Source: Armillaria gallica (taxonomy: Eukaryota > Basidiomycota > Agaricomycetes > Agaricales > Physalacriaceae). From it: 64,000 nt of DNA. The notes beneath the pieces were generated by a model. It had not been told where the DNA came from, searched no databases, and saw only the letters and a list, made by a program, of their open reading frames with translations. Location: the NCBI GenBank assembly GCA_037576215.1, contig JBANDB010000019.1, positions 627,501 to 691,500 of the forward strand. The letters run 5' to 3'. A program made the translations under genes and the position numbers. Shown here piece by piece: positions 22,140-35,241 of this stretch (the stretch's first letter is position 1; every line of letters begins with the position of its first letter).

Positions 22140-22975
22140 TTTGATTATTATCATGTTGATGTGCTCTGCAAGGAATTCCTCAATGAGTTCATCTGCCTCC
22201 ATGTTTTCTTCTTGTACCCAACTGTTTTATTCCAGTCCATAGCCCTTCCATTTGACAAAGTAGTCAGTGACCATCCTGTATGGTTCCTCTCATTTTCCCT
22301 TGACTTTATGGAGTCTATTGTTAAGAATCTTTTTGACTTCGTAATGTTCTGCACCATTGATTAGATCTGGTGGTGGGAGAGGCAGTTGTTCTTGGTTAGG
22401 AAAGGCAGGCAGATGGTATGGTGTGCATAGTATTTTGTTGAAGGTGGGATGGATATGCCAGTTGGTCAGGAGTTTGAGAGTGTATGCTGATGTACCCTTT
22501 TTGGCAGTGATTTCAAAAGGACCAGTGCATTTGTTGGACAACTTTTTCTTTGGCCAGGGAAGATGGAGATTGGTCATGTTGAGACAGACTTTGTCACCTA
22601 TCTGGTACTTGATGGCTGGTTGTTTCTTTTTGTCATATTAGGCCTTCATTTGGTTGGCAGCCCTTTCTAGGGCATGTTTAGCTTGCATGTGAATCTCTTG
22701 TATTTTGGAGATGAATGTTGTGGAGGCAGGGGTACAGAATGGTGTTTGAGCTTTTGCACCTGGGAGAATGTGGGGGTTGACACCATAGTTGACTTTGAAT
22801 GGGCTTTTACTGGTAGAGGAATGGGTACAATTGTTATGAGTGAAGGCAGCTAATGAGAGCCACTCTGCCCAGTCAGTCTGGAGATGATTGACAAAAATAC
22901 AAAGGTATTTTTCAATCTCCTGGTTAGCTCATTCCATTTGCCCATCTGTCTGAGGCAGGCCATGCTGTAGAATTT
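22140..22975 (-). pseudogene. ancient gypsy integrase C-terminus and chromodomain remnant
   Basis: Read from 22975 down, the translation parallels the young Pol: QTDGQME*ANQEIEKYL, FVNHLQTDWAEWLSLAAF, a GPF module (KCTGPFEITAKKGTSAYTLK near 22500), PAFPNQEQ, and chromodomain residues (TDYFVKWKGYG near 22265). It has several stops, including TGA at 22929-22931, the same arginine site that is CGA in the young copy (18255) and TGA in the third copy (63373). It has almost no CpG. No LTRs are recognisable, so this is a truncated, very old copy. Confidence 0.85.
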
Positions 22976-24056
22976 GGTCAAATTTCAATGCTGCTCAGCA
23001 GAGGAGCAGATTGCAAAATCCATGCTAATAGCCAAAGCAGCTGATTTGGACATTTGGGCAGGCCATTAGCTAATCCATAAGTGGGTGGTTTGGGCACTGG
23101 TTCACCCAGTCCTGGAATTCCCACCCTTCTGCTCATTTCCTGGCTCTAAAAAAAAATCAGGCCCATAAAATATTATTTAATATCATAGTACTGCTTCTGT
23201 GCCCACCTATGGATTATTTTAACTGGATTCATTCATGCACACTTTGATATATTAACCATGGGAATGTAGCATTTCAAATTTGGCATGCTTGTTTTTTTTT
23301 TTTTGAAAGCAGGCAGAATTTTGAGATAGTGGATGATCCACTGCATTTAATATATATATGTAACATGAGATCAACTCATTCATTTTTTATATCTTAAAGT
23401 ATGTGCAGCCAGGAATTGGCAATGTAAAAATGTTTCAATGATTTCTGGTGTTTGCCAGACCACTCCCAATTTATCACAGTGAGGAATTGGGCTGTAATTG
23501 TGCTATCCTGAGGCTCTTCCAGCCCTCAAAAATATAGTAGATAGTTCTCTCAAACTTTATTTAATGCTCTGAGTAACTTTCCTGAACTTGGTTCTCATCC
23601 TCTGCAAAGCTATATGTGAAGTACAGTCTGAACAATATGCAGAAAGTATGTAAAACATGAATTATACAAGCAATGTCCTACAGTTCAAGCTCAAATTGGG
23701 ATACATTATTCAGAAGTGAATTCTATATCTTTTTTCAGTGCAATGTGCTCATGGATTTACCCACCCAGATCATAATACATTTCAGTCAGACAAAAGTGCA
23801 CCAAATGAAGCTAAGAACATACCAGTATTAAGATTTCACTCCAGTAAATCAAGTGACAAGGCATATAGGAGTGGATCGCTGTGGATTGGACAATTCTATG
23901 AGGTATTAATACTGATGAAGTTGGATATACAACATCTCCTGCTCTCCACAAGGCTGTCTAAAACAGCTTGTAACAGATACATGCTTCAAAATGTCCAAAA
24001 ATGTGTGATATTAGTCATAAAATGCTATTCGCACACAGTGGGAGTGTATTAAATAT
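22976..24056. other. A+T-rich decayed sequence
   Basis: No gene supported. It contains a poly-T run at 23283-23303 and a 105-codon plus-strand frame (23738-24052) next to the MITE without recognisable motif. Confidence 0.4.
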
Positions 24057-24319
24057 CACTGCATGAAGAATCCAATATCTTGGCTTAAAATATTGAATTC
24101 TATAACTATTTATTTTTTCAATATATTGCCTCAAAATATTAAGATAATATTTTCAATATATTTGTAATATTTGAGAAATTTCCAATATTTTTTCAATAAA
24201 CAAGAATATTGAAATAATATTCAAAATAATGTTTCAATATTTCAGTTTAAAAGTTAGAAAAAATAAATAGTTATAGAATTCAATATTTGAAGCCAAGATA
24301 TTGGATTCTCCATGCAGTG
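24057..24319. mobile_element. fold-back MITE with CACTG termini, copy 2
   Basis: A 263-bp inverted repeat starting CACTGCATG and ending CATGCAGTG; arms (GAATCCAATATCTTGGCTTA on the left, its near complement on the right) pair for over 70 bp. Flanked by TAT at 24054-24056 and TAT at 24320-24322, a 3-bp duplication. It shares the nine terminal bases and architecture with the 7163 copy but the interior differs, so the two are different subfamilies moved by one transposase type (CACTA-like inferred). Confidence 0.75.
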
Positions 24320-24322
24320 TAT

Positions 24323-27300
24323 ACAAAAAGTAGATATGTATACTATCACCTACTGAAATACTATATTCCATTAACTTCTGGGGCCTCAGAGTGGATGGTT
24401 CAAGCAGAGCACGCATTCCAAGAATGTATCTTACTCACTTGATCACTGCAGACTGTAAATCCAAACAGTGATCAAGTGGCTGTGCAGCTTCTTTTTTGCC
24501 CCCCGACCACCACATCGCCTCACCTCCATACCCATATACCACAAAAACAGTACTCTATCAGCATTTCAAAGTATGTCTTATTTACTTTTATTGCTTATTA
24601 CATTCTTTTAGGTCTTTTAAACACTTTCAGCAGCCCCAAGAGCCCTGGATAGCATCCATCCTACAGCCCCCCACCCTGTGTAAGCCCTCGAACAAGGCAG
24701 AACCACACGACATCCCACATGACAATCACAGGCACCACTACACTTGAGAACAACATCTCTGCCCACCAATACCTGCCACTGCAGCAAATACAATGCCCAT
24801 CCCCATGCAGAACTAGGCAGCCCCCTCTGCATTGATATCAGGGCCAATCGCTGCTGCACACAAATTCTGTGCACCACAACAGTGTACAATATGTCTGGGG
24901 ATTCGATATTGGCCCCCATCTCAGCACAGGAGGGCCCAGGAAGTCTGGAAAATTTGCATGAATCAATACATAGCATTGAACTTTTTTGAGTGAGATGGAT
25001 CACCTTCAAAAACAACTGGGAATGAAGGCTCATGAAGGATGTCGTTAACAAAAAAAATGGTTTGCTTGTCAACCTTAAAGATGATTTGATTGACAAACTG
25101 TTCACTCAGTCAAACAAGATAGACTGGAAGGCCAGCCTTCATGTGTTGTTCAGCAACATCAAGATTGAGAGTGAATGTGCCCATGAGATGGTTAAAATTG
25201 AAAGTATCATCACATTGAGCTTTTCCATTCATCACTTGCTAATGAATTTTCATATAATCAAGCCCAGCAACAAGTTCCAGCCAATGCCATTCATGGCTGC
25301 AACTTGTACATGGATGAACATAGCATCAGCCATCACTGTCCATGTTCAGTTGACCAAGGCTTGTAGATGGGTGCATTAGATGCTAAGAAACTCTTGGAAC
25401 CCCTCGGAAAATCTTTAGGTGGTGTGTATACAAGAACAGCATCCAGTTATATAATCTAATGCATGCTTAAACTGTGTATGAACCAAATGGTGAAGTAAAC
25501 CAATATGAAAAAGGTATTCTGAGGAGAATGCAATATCACTATCAGTAATATCATACCAGATGGTGTCAAGCCATTGATAATAAAGATGGTTCAGATCATT
25601 GATGAGAGGTTTATAAGGAATGACAGGAAAATGGCAGAACCTTTCCTCAAAAAACTGAGGAACACAGGTAGGATCATGATGTCCAAATTGGCCATCCTCA
25701 TACAAACAGACTTTGTGTGTGGTTGGGGGATATTAGATAAATGAACTGTTGGTTATAGTAATAAAAATATCTGGATCTTCTAGGTAGGTACCAATGCAAC
25801 CATCATTTATGCTCAAGTTCCCTTTTGTCATGTCAGGAAATCAGTTTTAAAAAAGGTTAGATACATCTACATACCTTTGTAGTGGAAAGAGAACTTGGTG
25901 AGATCTTCAAGCTGTAATTTGAGAGGAGATGCCATGATGCTATTGCAGGAGCCTGGTGCCAGTTTGTTGAGTTGTGGTGGGGACACAGCAGCATACTATG
26001 CATCAGTCCATGCTGCTACTGTGGGAGTTGGGAAACAGGAGCTATACACATTGCATATAAGCCTGTGTATGAGTACCCAGCCAATACACATCTCATGTAT
26101 TGACAGCACAAAATACTCTTGTATTTGTGCTTAAGGTCAACTGAATTTCTGAATACAACTTTGTATTTTGGTGAACTAAACTATTGAGGGATGAGCAGCA
26201 ATATAAACATCAGATAACACAAGCTTACTTGACAACCAATAAGGGCTGACTGGGTGGCTGACAATGAACAATGAGGGCAGTAATAGTAACCTGTAAATAG
26301 ATTAGTTCATGTCTGAATTGGGATGCATCATGTGACTGGCAGATTTCAACTTTGTTGTCCTTGATCTGAGACTCTTTGGCAGTGACCCCATTGATGTGAT
26401 GTCAGTGTGGGAGCCTATGTTGCGCAATGCAACATAGGATTGGAATCACTGATGCGATGTCTGACATTTCATTCTGCCTCAACAGTGGACAAGGTCAGCA
26501 TAAGGAGCAACAAATCTGATGAGTGTAGTGCATGCACTAGTAAATACCACTGTCAAGGTGATTCTTTGATCCCTCCAGATATGATTTATCTAAAACAGAA
26601 AAACAGGCTGTCTCATTGAAATCTATAGAACTTGGCACTCACACACTCTCGGCACTTGGGCTGATGAATATTGAGCATGTGCTCCCTGTCAAGATCATTA
26701 TCGATGTTGGGTTTTGTTCTGCTCAATACATTCACACTGTTCTTGATATTGGCAAGAGTGTCTGGTTCTCACCATCTTCTTCTCATTGCTGTAGTCAGTG
26801 ATAGCCAGTCCTCCCCCTTTTTTGACTTGACCCTCTTTCCTGGAATTTACTTGTTGATGACTACTATACTGGTCATCTCTCTAGTAAGTTGCTCCAGTCT
26901 ACTCATGATTTATTCCCTAATTTCCCAAGTCTCTAGGTGGACTGCAGATGCAATGGTGGGGACATATAGCTTAGCATTTACTTGAGGTAAAATCTTTTGA
27001 TAAAACTTTTCTGAATTGTGAGCTAACAGATTGCTGCATAGATGTTAATATCTGGCTACCTGCTGGTGCAGTGTTTGGAAGGGACAATGGTAACTAAGGT
27101 GCATTCTTTGATTTACTTTTATAATTATCATCTCAAAAATTTTAGCCACTCTCTGCTGTGCTGAATGATGCATCTCCTCCCCCACATATGCAAATGTAGT
27201 AAACTTTGCAAGAGGCCAGTATGTAATTGCCTTCCATATCAAGGGTCTTGATAATAATGCTAATGTTCAAGGTTCTAGTTTATGTGTGTGTACAGTTGGG

Positions 27301-29560
27301 ATGGATGGATGTACATGAGGAGTATACAGGGAGGACAAGGCCCATGTGCAATGGGGGGTGGGGAGCAGTGTACCAACATGTGGAGAGAACATGCTCAAGC
27401 TGTGCAGAAAGAGAAGAACACGTCATTGGGGAGGGAGGTGTTCTGTGGCTGTACCAGGGAATAGTGTTGGACATTGGGGTTTGAAGCTTGGAAAGACAAG
27501 TGGTTATTAGATTCCTGGTCTTTGTTGATGGTGAGTGGTGCAGCTTCCCTGGGTCTCCAGGAAAGGATACAAGTGACAGCTTCAATGGTTATCTAGGAAG
27601 CAAACTCCCCAGCAGGCAATTGAATCCCATTCTTTTCTTATCAAAAGCCCTCACTGAGCAGTTTCCTTGTCTTCCTTGCCACTTTCCTGTGAGGTGATAC
27701 TTGGCAAGCAAGATCCTTGAGAGATGTGAAATCAAGGAGATGTCAGCTTGGCTCCAAGTTTGAAACTGGCAGAGTTTTGGGATGTCAATTTCCCTTGAAC
27801 TGCTTTGAGCATGGGGAGTTTGACATGTTGATGTCAAACAAAATGATGTCATAGGAGTGGTTTGTTTCTTGCTTTATTTGAGAATCACCTCACATTGTAA
27901 TGATGAGCCTGATCTGCCCAACTTTCCTCATTCTGCATTTGCTCCAAAGGTCATTAGCCCATGTTCACTTATGCAGGAGGGAAGATGAAACAGGTATGTG
28001 TGATGTTCATTTGTCTGTGCCCACGCTCATTCATTGCTGTCCTCGATTTTCAGCAAGTGAGGGTGGTTGTGGACTGGCTGAGTGAGGACATGCATAATCT
28101 CATCACTTCATCACTGTCATGCCAACAAAGGAATCAAGTAATGAACTGCTGAAGGCCATTGTCTCCAATATTGACAAATCTATGACCAGTCTCAAGCTCC
28201 AATTTCTTGAGGTCAAATAGACAACAGTATTTTTGTTTTGGCAGTGATGTACAGTGAGTCACCACATCTGATCTTAGCATTCACATTGAAGTTGAACGTT
28301 GCATCAAGGTTATCTGTACCAATACCTCATCCAAGGCACAGATGTGTTTTTTTAATCTCCATATGTCATTATCCTTATAATTTGCTTATGATAGGGTACT
28401 TATTTTCCTTAGAAATCAGGATAGTTGTTTCATTAAGATTTCGCATTTATGGAGGTTGATTTTCCAGGTTGAGGCCCAGTGGCAAGCATCATTGTTGCCA
28501 GGATTTTGAGGCTACTATTCATAACAGCTCAGGTTTGAATATTTGATGGTATGTGCCATTCGAATATCTGCAAGCTCCCATTGAAATTTTATTTCATTTT
28601 AGATAGCTTATCAGATGTATCAACCCTTCAAATCTGTCCCCCTTCTGTCCTCTGCCTACTCCCCTCCCTTCACACCCTTCTCATTATATTCCAATCCTTC
28701 CTCTGAGTTTCTAAGGAGATCCTCCATATCAACATACCCATTCATATCTTTAGGTGATATGAATTTTGAGAGATGAGACCAATGGGCTGGAGTTTTGCAC
28801 TGAGGCAACATATCATGTTCTGGCAAGGAAGGAATAGAGGGACTGTTTATATTGAAAGGTGTATGCAAAAACAGATGGACATCAGGTGCATGAGAGGCTA
28901 TGCCGATCATCCTCACCTCAGACCACCTGTCCCAACCCTGAGGGAGGCATCTCTTCCATGATCCATCTCTCTCCTCCTGCATGTGATAGTCACCTGGCAT
29001 TGCCATTTCTCCTGCATTGTTGCCAACTTCACCATGCCAGACTAAGCAAGAGCAGCCACAGCAGCATGTTGCAAGCATCCAGACAGGACATCAACCTTTC
29101 TCTACCATTATAACTGGTGTTACTCTGAAACAATCATCTTCCAGCACCATATCATCTCTGTAGACTGACTTTCACCAGCTCCACATCATTCGCTGCTGCA
29201 CATGATGGCATCGAGGACAGCATTTCTGTCTGATATCTCATGATAAATTGTGAACATTCTGACTTGGGGAACAGGTTTTGAAGGATGATAGCATGACACA
29301 GGGGACAGGGTTGACTGTGGAGGAGGACTCTTGGATGAGATCTGGGGGTGGGTGTGTGAGTTTTGGCCAAAGATGATGGATTGTCTTCTGCTGAGCAAGG
29401 TGTTGATGCCAGGGAGGTAGATGTTTCCTACCTCAGTCACTGATCACCACCCTCATCTACCCTCTCCCACACTGATCTCTGCCTCCTTTCCTTTATCTGC
29501 TGTCTCATGTGCCATATGCAGTCAACTACATCATGGGAGGTAGATTGTATTTGCTGCAAG
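24323..29560. other. gene-poor decayed sequence
   Basis: Several open frames of 80-160 codons occur on both strands (for example 24617-25105 minus, 25032-25379 plus, 25415-25705 minus) but none shows a motif or splice-compatible partner that I recognise. CpG is again scarce. Probably relics of genes and transposons. Confidence 0.4.
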
Positions 29561-29580
29561 GAGGAGGTTTTGCTTTAACA

Positions 29581-30180
29581 CTATGCATCAACATCCAGTG
29601 AGCAAGGACATGGCATCATCGAGATGTCAACACTTTTGTAGGAAATATGGACTCCAGATGAGGCAGCACAAGGTATGTAGCTACCATATAAACCACTGTC
29701 TTTGTTGCTAATATTCACTTGCAGATTGGTGTCCAGCCACGGTATCATTAAGGAAGTAGCAAATGATGGTCAACCCCTTTTGCTCTACCATGACATATCA
29801 ACATCCAGCAAGCAGGGACACAGTGTCACTGGAATTATAAGGTATGTAAGTATCATCTATAACTATGTTCTCACTAATGTTTAGTTGCAGACTTATACTC
29901 CAATGATATTCTGATCATCAAGGACATTGATTTTTGTGCCAACACAGCATATCAACATCTGGTGAGCATAGCAAAGCATGAAGCTTGGGAAGATTAGAGA
30001 CATGCAGACACAAGGTATGCTGTCACATCAATGTCTTGCTTCACTGCTAATCCTTCAAACTCAGACTGATGCCTGTTCATCAATTTAGCTTCCAGAGCAG
30101 GAGAATGATATTCTAATGCAAGCTCAACGATGATCTATGTACCAGGACATTTTGATGGCTGGCAAGCACAGTGTGGTTGT
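29581..30180 (+). repeat. three imperfect repeats around splice-like junctions
   Basis: A motif like CA(T)ATCAACATC(C/T)(A/G)G(C/T)(A/G)AGCA starts near 29585, 29796 and 29949. Each is followed by an AAG|GTATG donor-like site (about 29669, 29840, 30013) and then, 45-52 bp on, by a TTGCAG or CTCAG acceptor-like site. It looks like a duplicated exon-intron module of a decayed gene; no continuous reading frame supports a protein. Confidence 0.35.
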
Positions 30181-32617
30181 ATTTCTTTGACAAAGTAATG
30201 AAACTGGCCACTGAATGTTTCTTGAGAAAATTCACCAACACATACTTAGAAAGTGGCCATCAGTATGTCTTTCAGCTCCATTATTTTTGCTTTTCAGTGC
30301 TAACTTCCATTCTGTCTAGTTGTGTATTCCCCAAAAACAATGAATTTGGTGAGTTTCTGGTGCCATGCACTACAATCTTAACTTATGAAAGATGTTTAGC
30401 CTTGCTCAATGCAGTGTCAAGCTTAAAAAAGGAGTCGACCATCCTACTTCTGTGATCAACCTTGTTTTACTATCACAGCCAATTAAGCAGCAGCCTTTTG
30501 TTGAGGGTGACTCGAGGTTAGACAATGGCATGAGGTATTTGACTCATTTGAAGTGGAGCAAATTGTGGGAGGTAAGCTAGCATTTGTTATTGAAAAGACT
30601 TGGCATTGACTTGCCTCTGTTTCAGAGAATTATTGAAATCTGAAGGTAGGTGCTGAGGTTAGAGTTACACTGACCATTTTAGAGGGAGTCTTGTGTGATG
30701 AGGCTCCCTCCTTTTTTTTAATAGCCTTTTAGCATTCGGACAGCAAGCATTAGTCTGCTGTTGGATGGATTTCAATGGGAAACTATGCTTGATCAGGGTA
30801 CAAACAGGAGGAAGCCCTCCCCCATTTGTGCATTTCCGGAATACCTTTAGGATAAGGAAACTAAGACCCTACAACCCCATTCTGTTGCCTGTAACCATTT
30901 CTGTGTCTGCACCTAACAATAAAGAACCACTCCTTCCAGACAATCTTTTCCTTTGCACGTCCATACATGCTCTGACCCATGACACAGAGACACTGCAAGA
31001 AGTGGAGAACAGAGTCGGCACTGCCTTGGTTCGATGATGGGCAGGGCAGGGCAGTCAACAACAATGGATTCAACTATGTGACTATGACTATGTGACTATG
31101 TGATTATTGTCATATAGCAAGTGTTCATCTGTACCCTCCATCACACCACCATCATTGACTTCAGTGTTGACAGTAGATCCCTTTCTGAATATTTTTCCAT
31201 TCTCAGTTGCTCACCTTTATTCAATAGCTCTTGCTCGAGCCTTGGCCTACCTTCTCTCAACAGTGCTGATTCATCATAACCTTTGTTTGCTAGTCTCTTC
31301 CTGTCTACCAAGGTAAGTGCTGTCCTTTATGCAGTCAATATTTCTTGCACTGACACTCTATTGAGCAGGTATTGACTTCAATATACTCATAAGCCAATGA
31401 TATGTTCCCTTCCTCAATTGTGCTGCAGATGCATGTCATTAGAGGATTCATTCACCATCAGGTGTGTATCTTTCTTTCACCCTTCTAAAGCTTGTTGACA
31501 AGATCATAAGATCAACCATATGTTAATTATAACCTGCCCATGGTGTGTACAGTTACCTTTGTTCTTGTTTTTCTTGTGCAATTAACCTTTGCAGCAGGGT
31601 CTTTGGAGTCTATGTCATCACTGAATTTTGGATCAAGCACTCGCACAGCACCATCTCCCATATTCAGAGGAGGAGCAGTCAGTGCTCATTTTTTGCCAGT
31701 TTGTCTGGAATATCAATGACTATAATGATGGTAAGCTGTTCTGTTTGTTTTGCAACTCTTGACTTATTTTTTCTTCTAGGATGGGAGATTTTGGAGGTAA
31801 AAATGAAAGGAATCAAGAATTGGAATTAGGTTGAACAGGTTAGGAGACTGGTTAAGAGAACAAAGGTGCATTTATTGCATAGTCATTTTCATTTATCTCT
31901 TGACATTAGAGTGTAGCTTAGTGCATGTGCACACACATCTGTGTCTGCAGTGAGTTGAAGAAGCCCTTCAAACAAAGGCATGGACAAGCCAACTAACCCC
32001 CACATCCATTGGCCATCATCTCCACAGACAATCCCATCCTCTCTTTCTAATATGTGTTTGCCAGTGTCCCTGTTGCTGGACACTGAAACGAGACACAGCT
32101 ATCTGATTAGGGATATCAGGTTTGAGTTGGAGGGAGGTGAGGACATCTGGTCGACAGTGAAAGGGGATGGCAGGGATGTAGGGTAGGGCATCCACATCCA
32201 CTAAGCTGAGTGCCAAGAAGCACCACCCACATCCACAACATCACTGTTAGAGGATTATGAGTCCTGGGGAGAGACTAATCTCATATGCCATAGGATGGCT
32301 GGGCTTTCACAAATTGGCAATGAGGTCATTCTTTCAGATACTGATGCTATGATTCCATGCACGTTTTACTGTGGCCTATATTATTACAATCTATCTATGC
32401 TGTTTCAACATTTTGGGACACTGTCTAGGATGCCTTCTAAGCAAACTAATGATGACATTGTAAGAGCTTGCTGGTTTTTTTCACTGGGAATTGCATCATA
32501 GACGATGGTACTAGGTACTGTGACCCACTATAACCTGTATGATAATGATAAACATAACAAGAACAATGATGGTATAGAGATATGAGATACCAAGGTCTGG
32601 TGTACCTTCTGTCCAGG
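30181..32617. other. no gene recognised
   Basis: Only short frames without recognisable domains. An octamer-like ACTATGTG repeat lies at 31073-31104. Confidence 0.35.
31073..31104. repeat. ACTATGTG minisatellite
   Basis: Three ACTATGTG units with one shortened ACTATG unit over 32 bp. Confidence 0.75.
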
Positions 32618-32635
32618 TCTCTCTCTCTCTCTCTC
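32618..32635. repeat. (TC)n microsatellite
   Basis: Nine TC units just upstream of the broken gene at 32643; pyrimidine tracts are common in fungal core promoters, so a promoter role is possible. Confidence 0.7.
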
Positions 32636-32642
32636 CACCCAC

Positions 32643-33552
32643 ATGTCTACCTCTGACTCTAGCTATGATAGCCACTCCAACTGCAGCGGCCATTCTTCTT
32701 ACAACTCAATCTCTCATCATAAACAAAGCTTATCTAGGAGGAGAGCAGCTTTGCATACATCTCAAGGAAAACCAGTTGCAAATGTGCCTACTGTCTCTGC
32801 TCACTCTTCCCCCAGGTCAATTCCGAGCCAATGGACTAAGATTGAACTAGAAAATTGCAGTCTGGAATTTTCAGACATCTATATTGCAACATCGCATTCC
32901 AAAGTTCCTGACCATCATAGCACTATATACATAATTGTTGCAAGTACTGACCCAGTGAACTTTCATTGGACCTTGGCTCATGGACCAAAACTCTCATCAT
33001 TTTGTAGCCTGGAAGAGGCAGCTGCTAAAGGTTCACTTGCTGTTATTCTCTTGATCCAAGTAAACTCAATTCTGCTTTTAGGTATGCCAGCACTCTGACC
33101 TAGCCTCGATGACTACCTTGTGTTTCAAGATAAATATGGTTGAGAAGAGGATGGGGATACCAAAAATGTAGTCAAATCATGAAGCCATTCAAAGTAAGTC
33201 TAGTTGCATGTCTTGCTCATCAATCAATTTATTGTATGTCATTTTCAGACAAGAATTCTCGGAGCCTGTTCTAGAGCATTTTTCTCAACTGCAAGATGAT
33301 ATCTATGGCAAAGATAAACTCATATCAGATTCAAAACCAGTTTTAGTCAATGGCAACCTCCATGGAAGTATTGCCATTGAGCATATCTTTTGGTCTAAGT
33401 TCCATGTCAGGAATGCCCAATGTGCCTACCATCTCACTACCAGTTTCCAAGAGGCACATGGGCTTGAGGCTTCTCACCAGTCAAACAAAGTGGATGGTGT
33501 TAAGAAAAATGATAATGAGAATATATTGCAACAACAGCTCAATGAGATATGA
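32643..33552 (+). pseudogene. broken hypothetical gene, Ser-rich N-terminus, one intron
   Basis: ATG at 32643. The protein starts with a Ser/His-rich tail, then an ordered part (WTKIELENCSLEFSDIY, then TIYIIVASTDPVNFHWTL). The frame is cut by TGA at 33096, 33141 and 33180, between which coding sense continues (DDYLVFQDKYG, then EEDGDTKNV). A 55-bp intron (33194-33248, GT..AG) joins in frame to a second exon (QEFSEPVLEHFSQLQDDIYG to 33552), which itself ends in TGA. I do not recognise the domain; this style of gene is often multi-copy in agaricomycetes, but that is from memory. All stops are TGA, fitting arginine CGA loss. Confidence 0.6.
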
Positions 33553-34293
33553 TTAATTGGCTTTCAATGCTACATTTTGGCTTACAGTTTTTCCTCAAGC
33601 TTGTTATCTGTACAGCAAATGCTGACCCAGCTAAGGGAGTGCCAGAGGCATCTATAGTCATGGAGCAATGGGCAGATCTTGCCAGTAACCCTAAGACTGG
33701 GGGTTTTAATCATTATGAAGGCTTCAGTAGCTCTCAGAACAACTGTTGGGCTTCATCGCAGCTTAACCTTGCTTCTGCTCAAAAAGGTTAGTTTGCTTAG
33801 TATTCCATTTATGTTGTCTGATTTCCACATAGGCAAGGGTAGGGGTATGGGTACTGCCATTGAGGAGCCTGCCAATGTTTCACCACCAACAGGTAAACAT
33901 AGGTTTTTCGCCTTTGTATCAGAACATGCACCTATCTAACTATTCTTCTAGCTGAATCCAAGTCTGATGGTGCTCAAATGCACCTCAAAAAGAACATTGG
34001 AAAGTATGGTGGGAATCATGGTGATTGCAGTGATCACACTGTGGCTCCTAAAGTGATGACATCCTTAACCCAATCTCATCCTGATGTTCCTGAAGAGTGT
34101 TTTTTCCTAATGGAGTTTGGTATTGTATGGGTGCTGGAAGAATTCTCCACTCTGTTTTTTTCCAGACTACATATGCATAGCAGAGGTTTGGCTTAATATG
34201 AATTTATTCCTAGTGATGACTCCATATACACTGGTGTCATGGCTATTCTCTATCCTCCTCAAGTTATTTTGAACAGAGAATCTGCACTTGCCT
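33553..34293 (+). other. possible continuation of the broken gene
   Basis: Plus-strand frames at 33549-33791 and 33978-34196 look partly protein-like (QWADLASNPKTGGFNHYEGF; PEECFFLMEFGIVWVLEE) and may be further exons, but I could not place introns joining them. Confidence 0.25.
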
Positions 34294-34900
34294 TCACTGC
34301 CTTACTGTATCCCCCAGATCCCTGCCAGGTCTGTCAAAAGCAGGCAAGGAAAGAGTATCAGTTATGGAGAGAGATAGAGGACAGTGATAAAGATGAAGAT
34401 GAGAGTGAGAATGGAGATGAACAGGAAGAAGCATGTAATGTCCCTCTATGCAGAATTCTTCTTGCCCCCAAGCAATGACGGATCTCACCTCAAAGACACC
34501 GGGATACATAGAAATCCTGTTCACCAGTTCAACCAAGAACCTGTCCAAGGACCAACCCTTGAAATCACTTGTTGCCTCTTGTAGTCGGAGAGGGTCTTGG
34601 CTGACTTTAGGATTGAGAAACATGCCAGGGTCTGTCCAAGACCATGCATGGGAAGGACATGTAGGTATACTACTCTCCGTCTGCTGCAAGCGGGTAGTTA
34701 ACAGGTGCACATAGGCGGGAATGAGCAATGCACTTTGACCATAGGTTTTGGTAAAATAGATTCACAGGACACTGTTTAAGATGTTTGATGCAGCAGACTG
34801 CACACAGATCTGAGAGCGCTCGCCCCAGTAAATGAAGCTGGTAATGCTGGCTCGATGCTGTCAATTTTAGGCAAGAAAAGTTTTTTGGGGGGGAGCTCAT
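34294..34900 (-). pseudogene. broken hypothetical gene fragment
   Basis: On the minus strand a frame reads through ALLIPAYVHLLTTRLQQTE, IPTCPSHAWSWTDPGMFLNP, KGWSLDRFLVELVNRI and YPGVFEVRSVIAWGQEEFC, then becomes His/Ser-rich low-complexity. Upstream it continues past a TGA near 34762 (NSVL*IYFTKTYGQ). The Trp/Pro/Asp pattern looks like a genuine ordered protein but I do not recognise it. No start codon identified. Confidence 0.45.
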
Positions 34901-35241
34901 AAAGCAGATTTAAATACTGGCTTTGGTGCACCTTGCTTTGCCTTGGGCATCATGGGTTCCTCTGTGGATGACGGACACAGCAGCTGAGGTGTGACAGGCT
35001 GTGAACGTGGTGAAGATGGTGCCATGCTTGAAGACAGTGTCTGGTCAACGAGGTACTTCAGAACTGTGTCAAGGGGTGTCATGGGAGTCTGGCCACTGAT
35101 GCCCTTGAATCCATTGGATCTTTCTTTCAGTTCTGTAGAGAATCTGATGTGATGAGGCTCCCAACCAAAGGTTCTGCTCCTATTACACCAGCAGGATACA
35201 GTAGGACTTATGCTCTGAGGATTCAGGACTGATCCAATCAT
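34897..35241 (-). CDS. hypothetical protein fragment
   Basis: 114 codons with ATG at 35239-35241 and a TGA at 34897, after which the frame runs on for only a few codons to TAA. Contains WCNRSRTFGWEPHHIRF and a Ser/Pro-rich tail. Upstream of the fragment at 34294-34900 on the same strand and possibly its 5' exon. No domain recognised. Confidence 0.3.
   Translation of the reverse strand: MIGSVLNPQSISPTVSCWCNRSRTFGWEPHHIRFSTELKERSNGFKGISGQTPMTPLDTVLKYLVDQTLSSSMAPSSPRSQPVTPQLLCPSSTEEPMMPKAKQGAPKPVFKSAL

Noticed and set aside
24617..25105. 162-codon minus-strand ORF
   Set aside because: Cys/Leu-rich without motif, overlaps an equally open plus-strand frame, and lies in decayed sequence.
31020..31040. 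tRNA T-loop-like GGTTCGATGATGG
   Set aside because: No matching acceptor, D or anticodon stems around it; I found no convincing tRNA or rRNA in the window.
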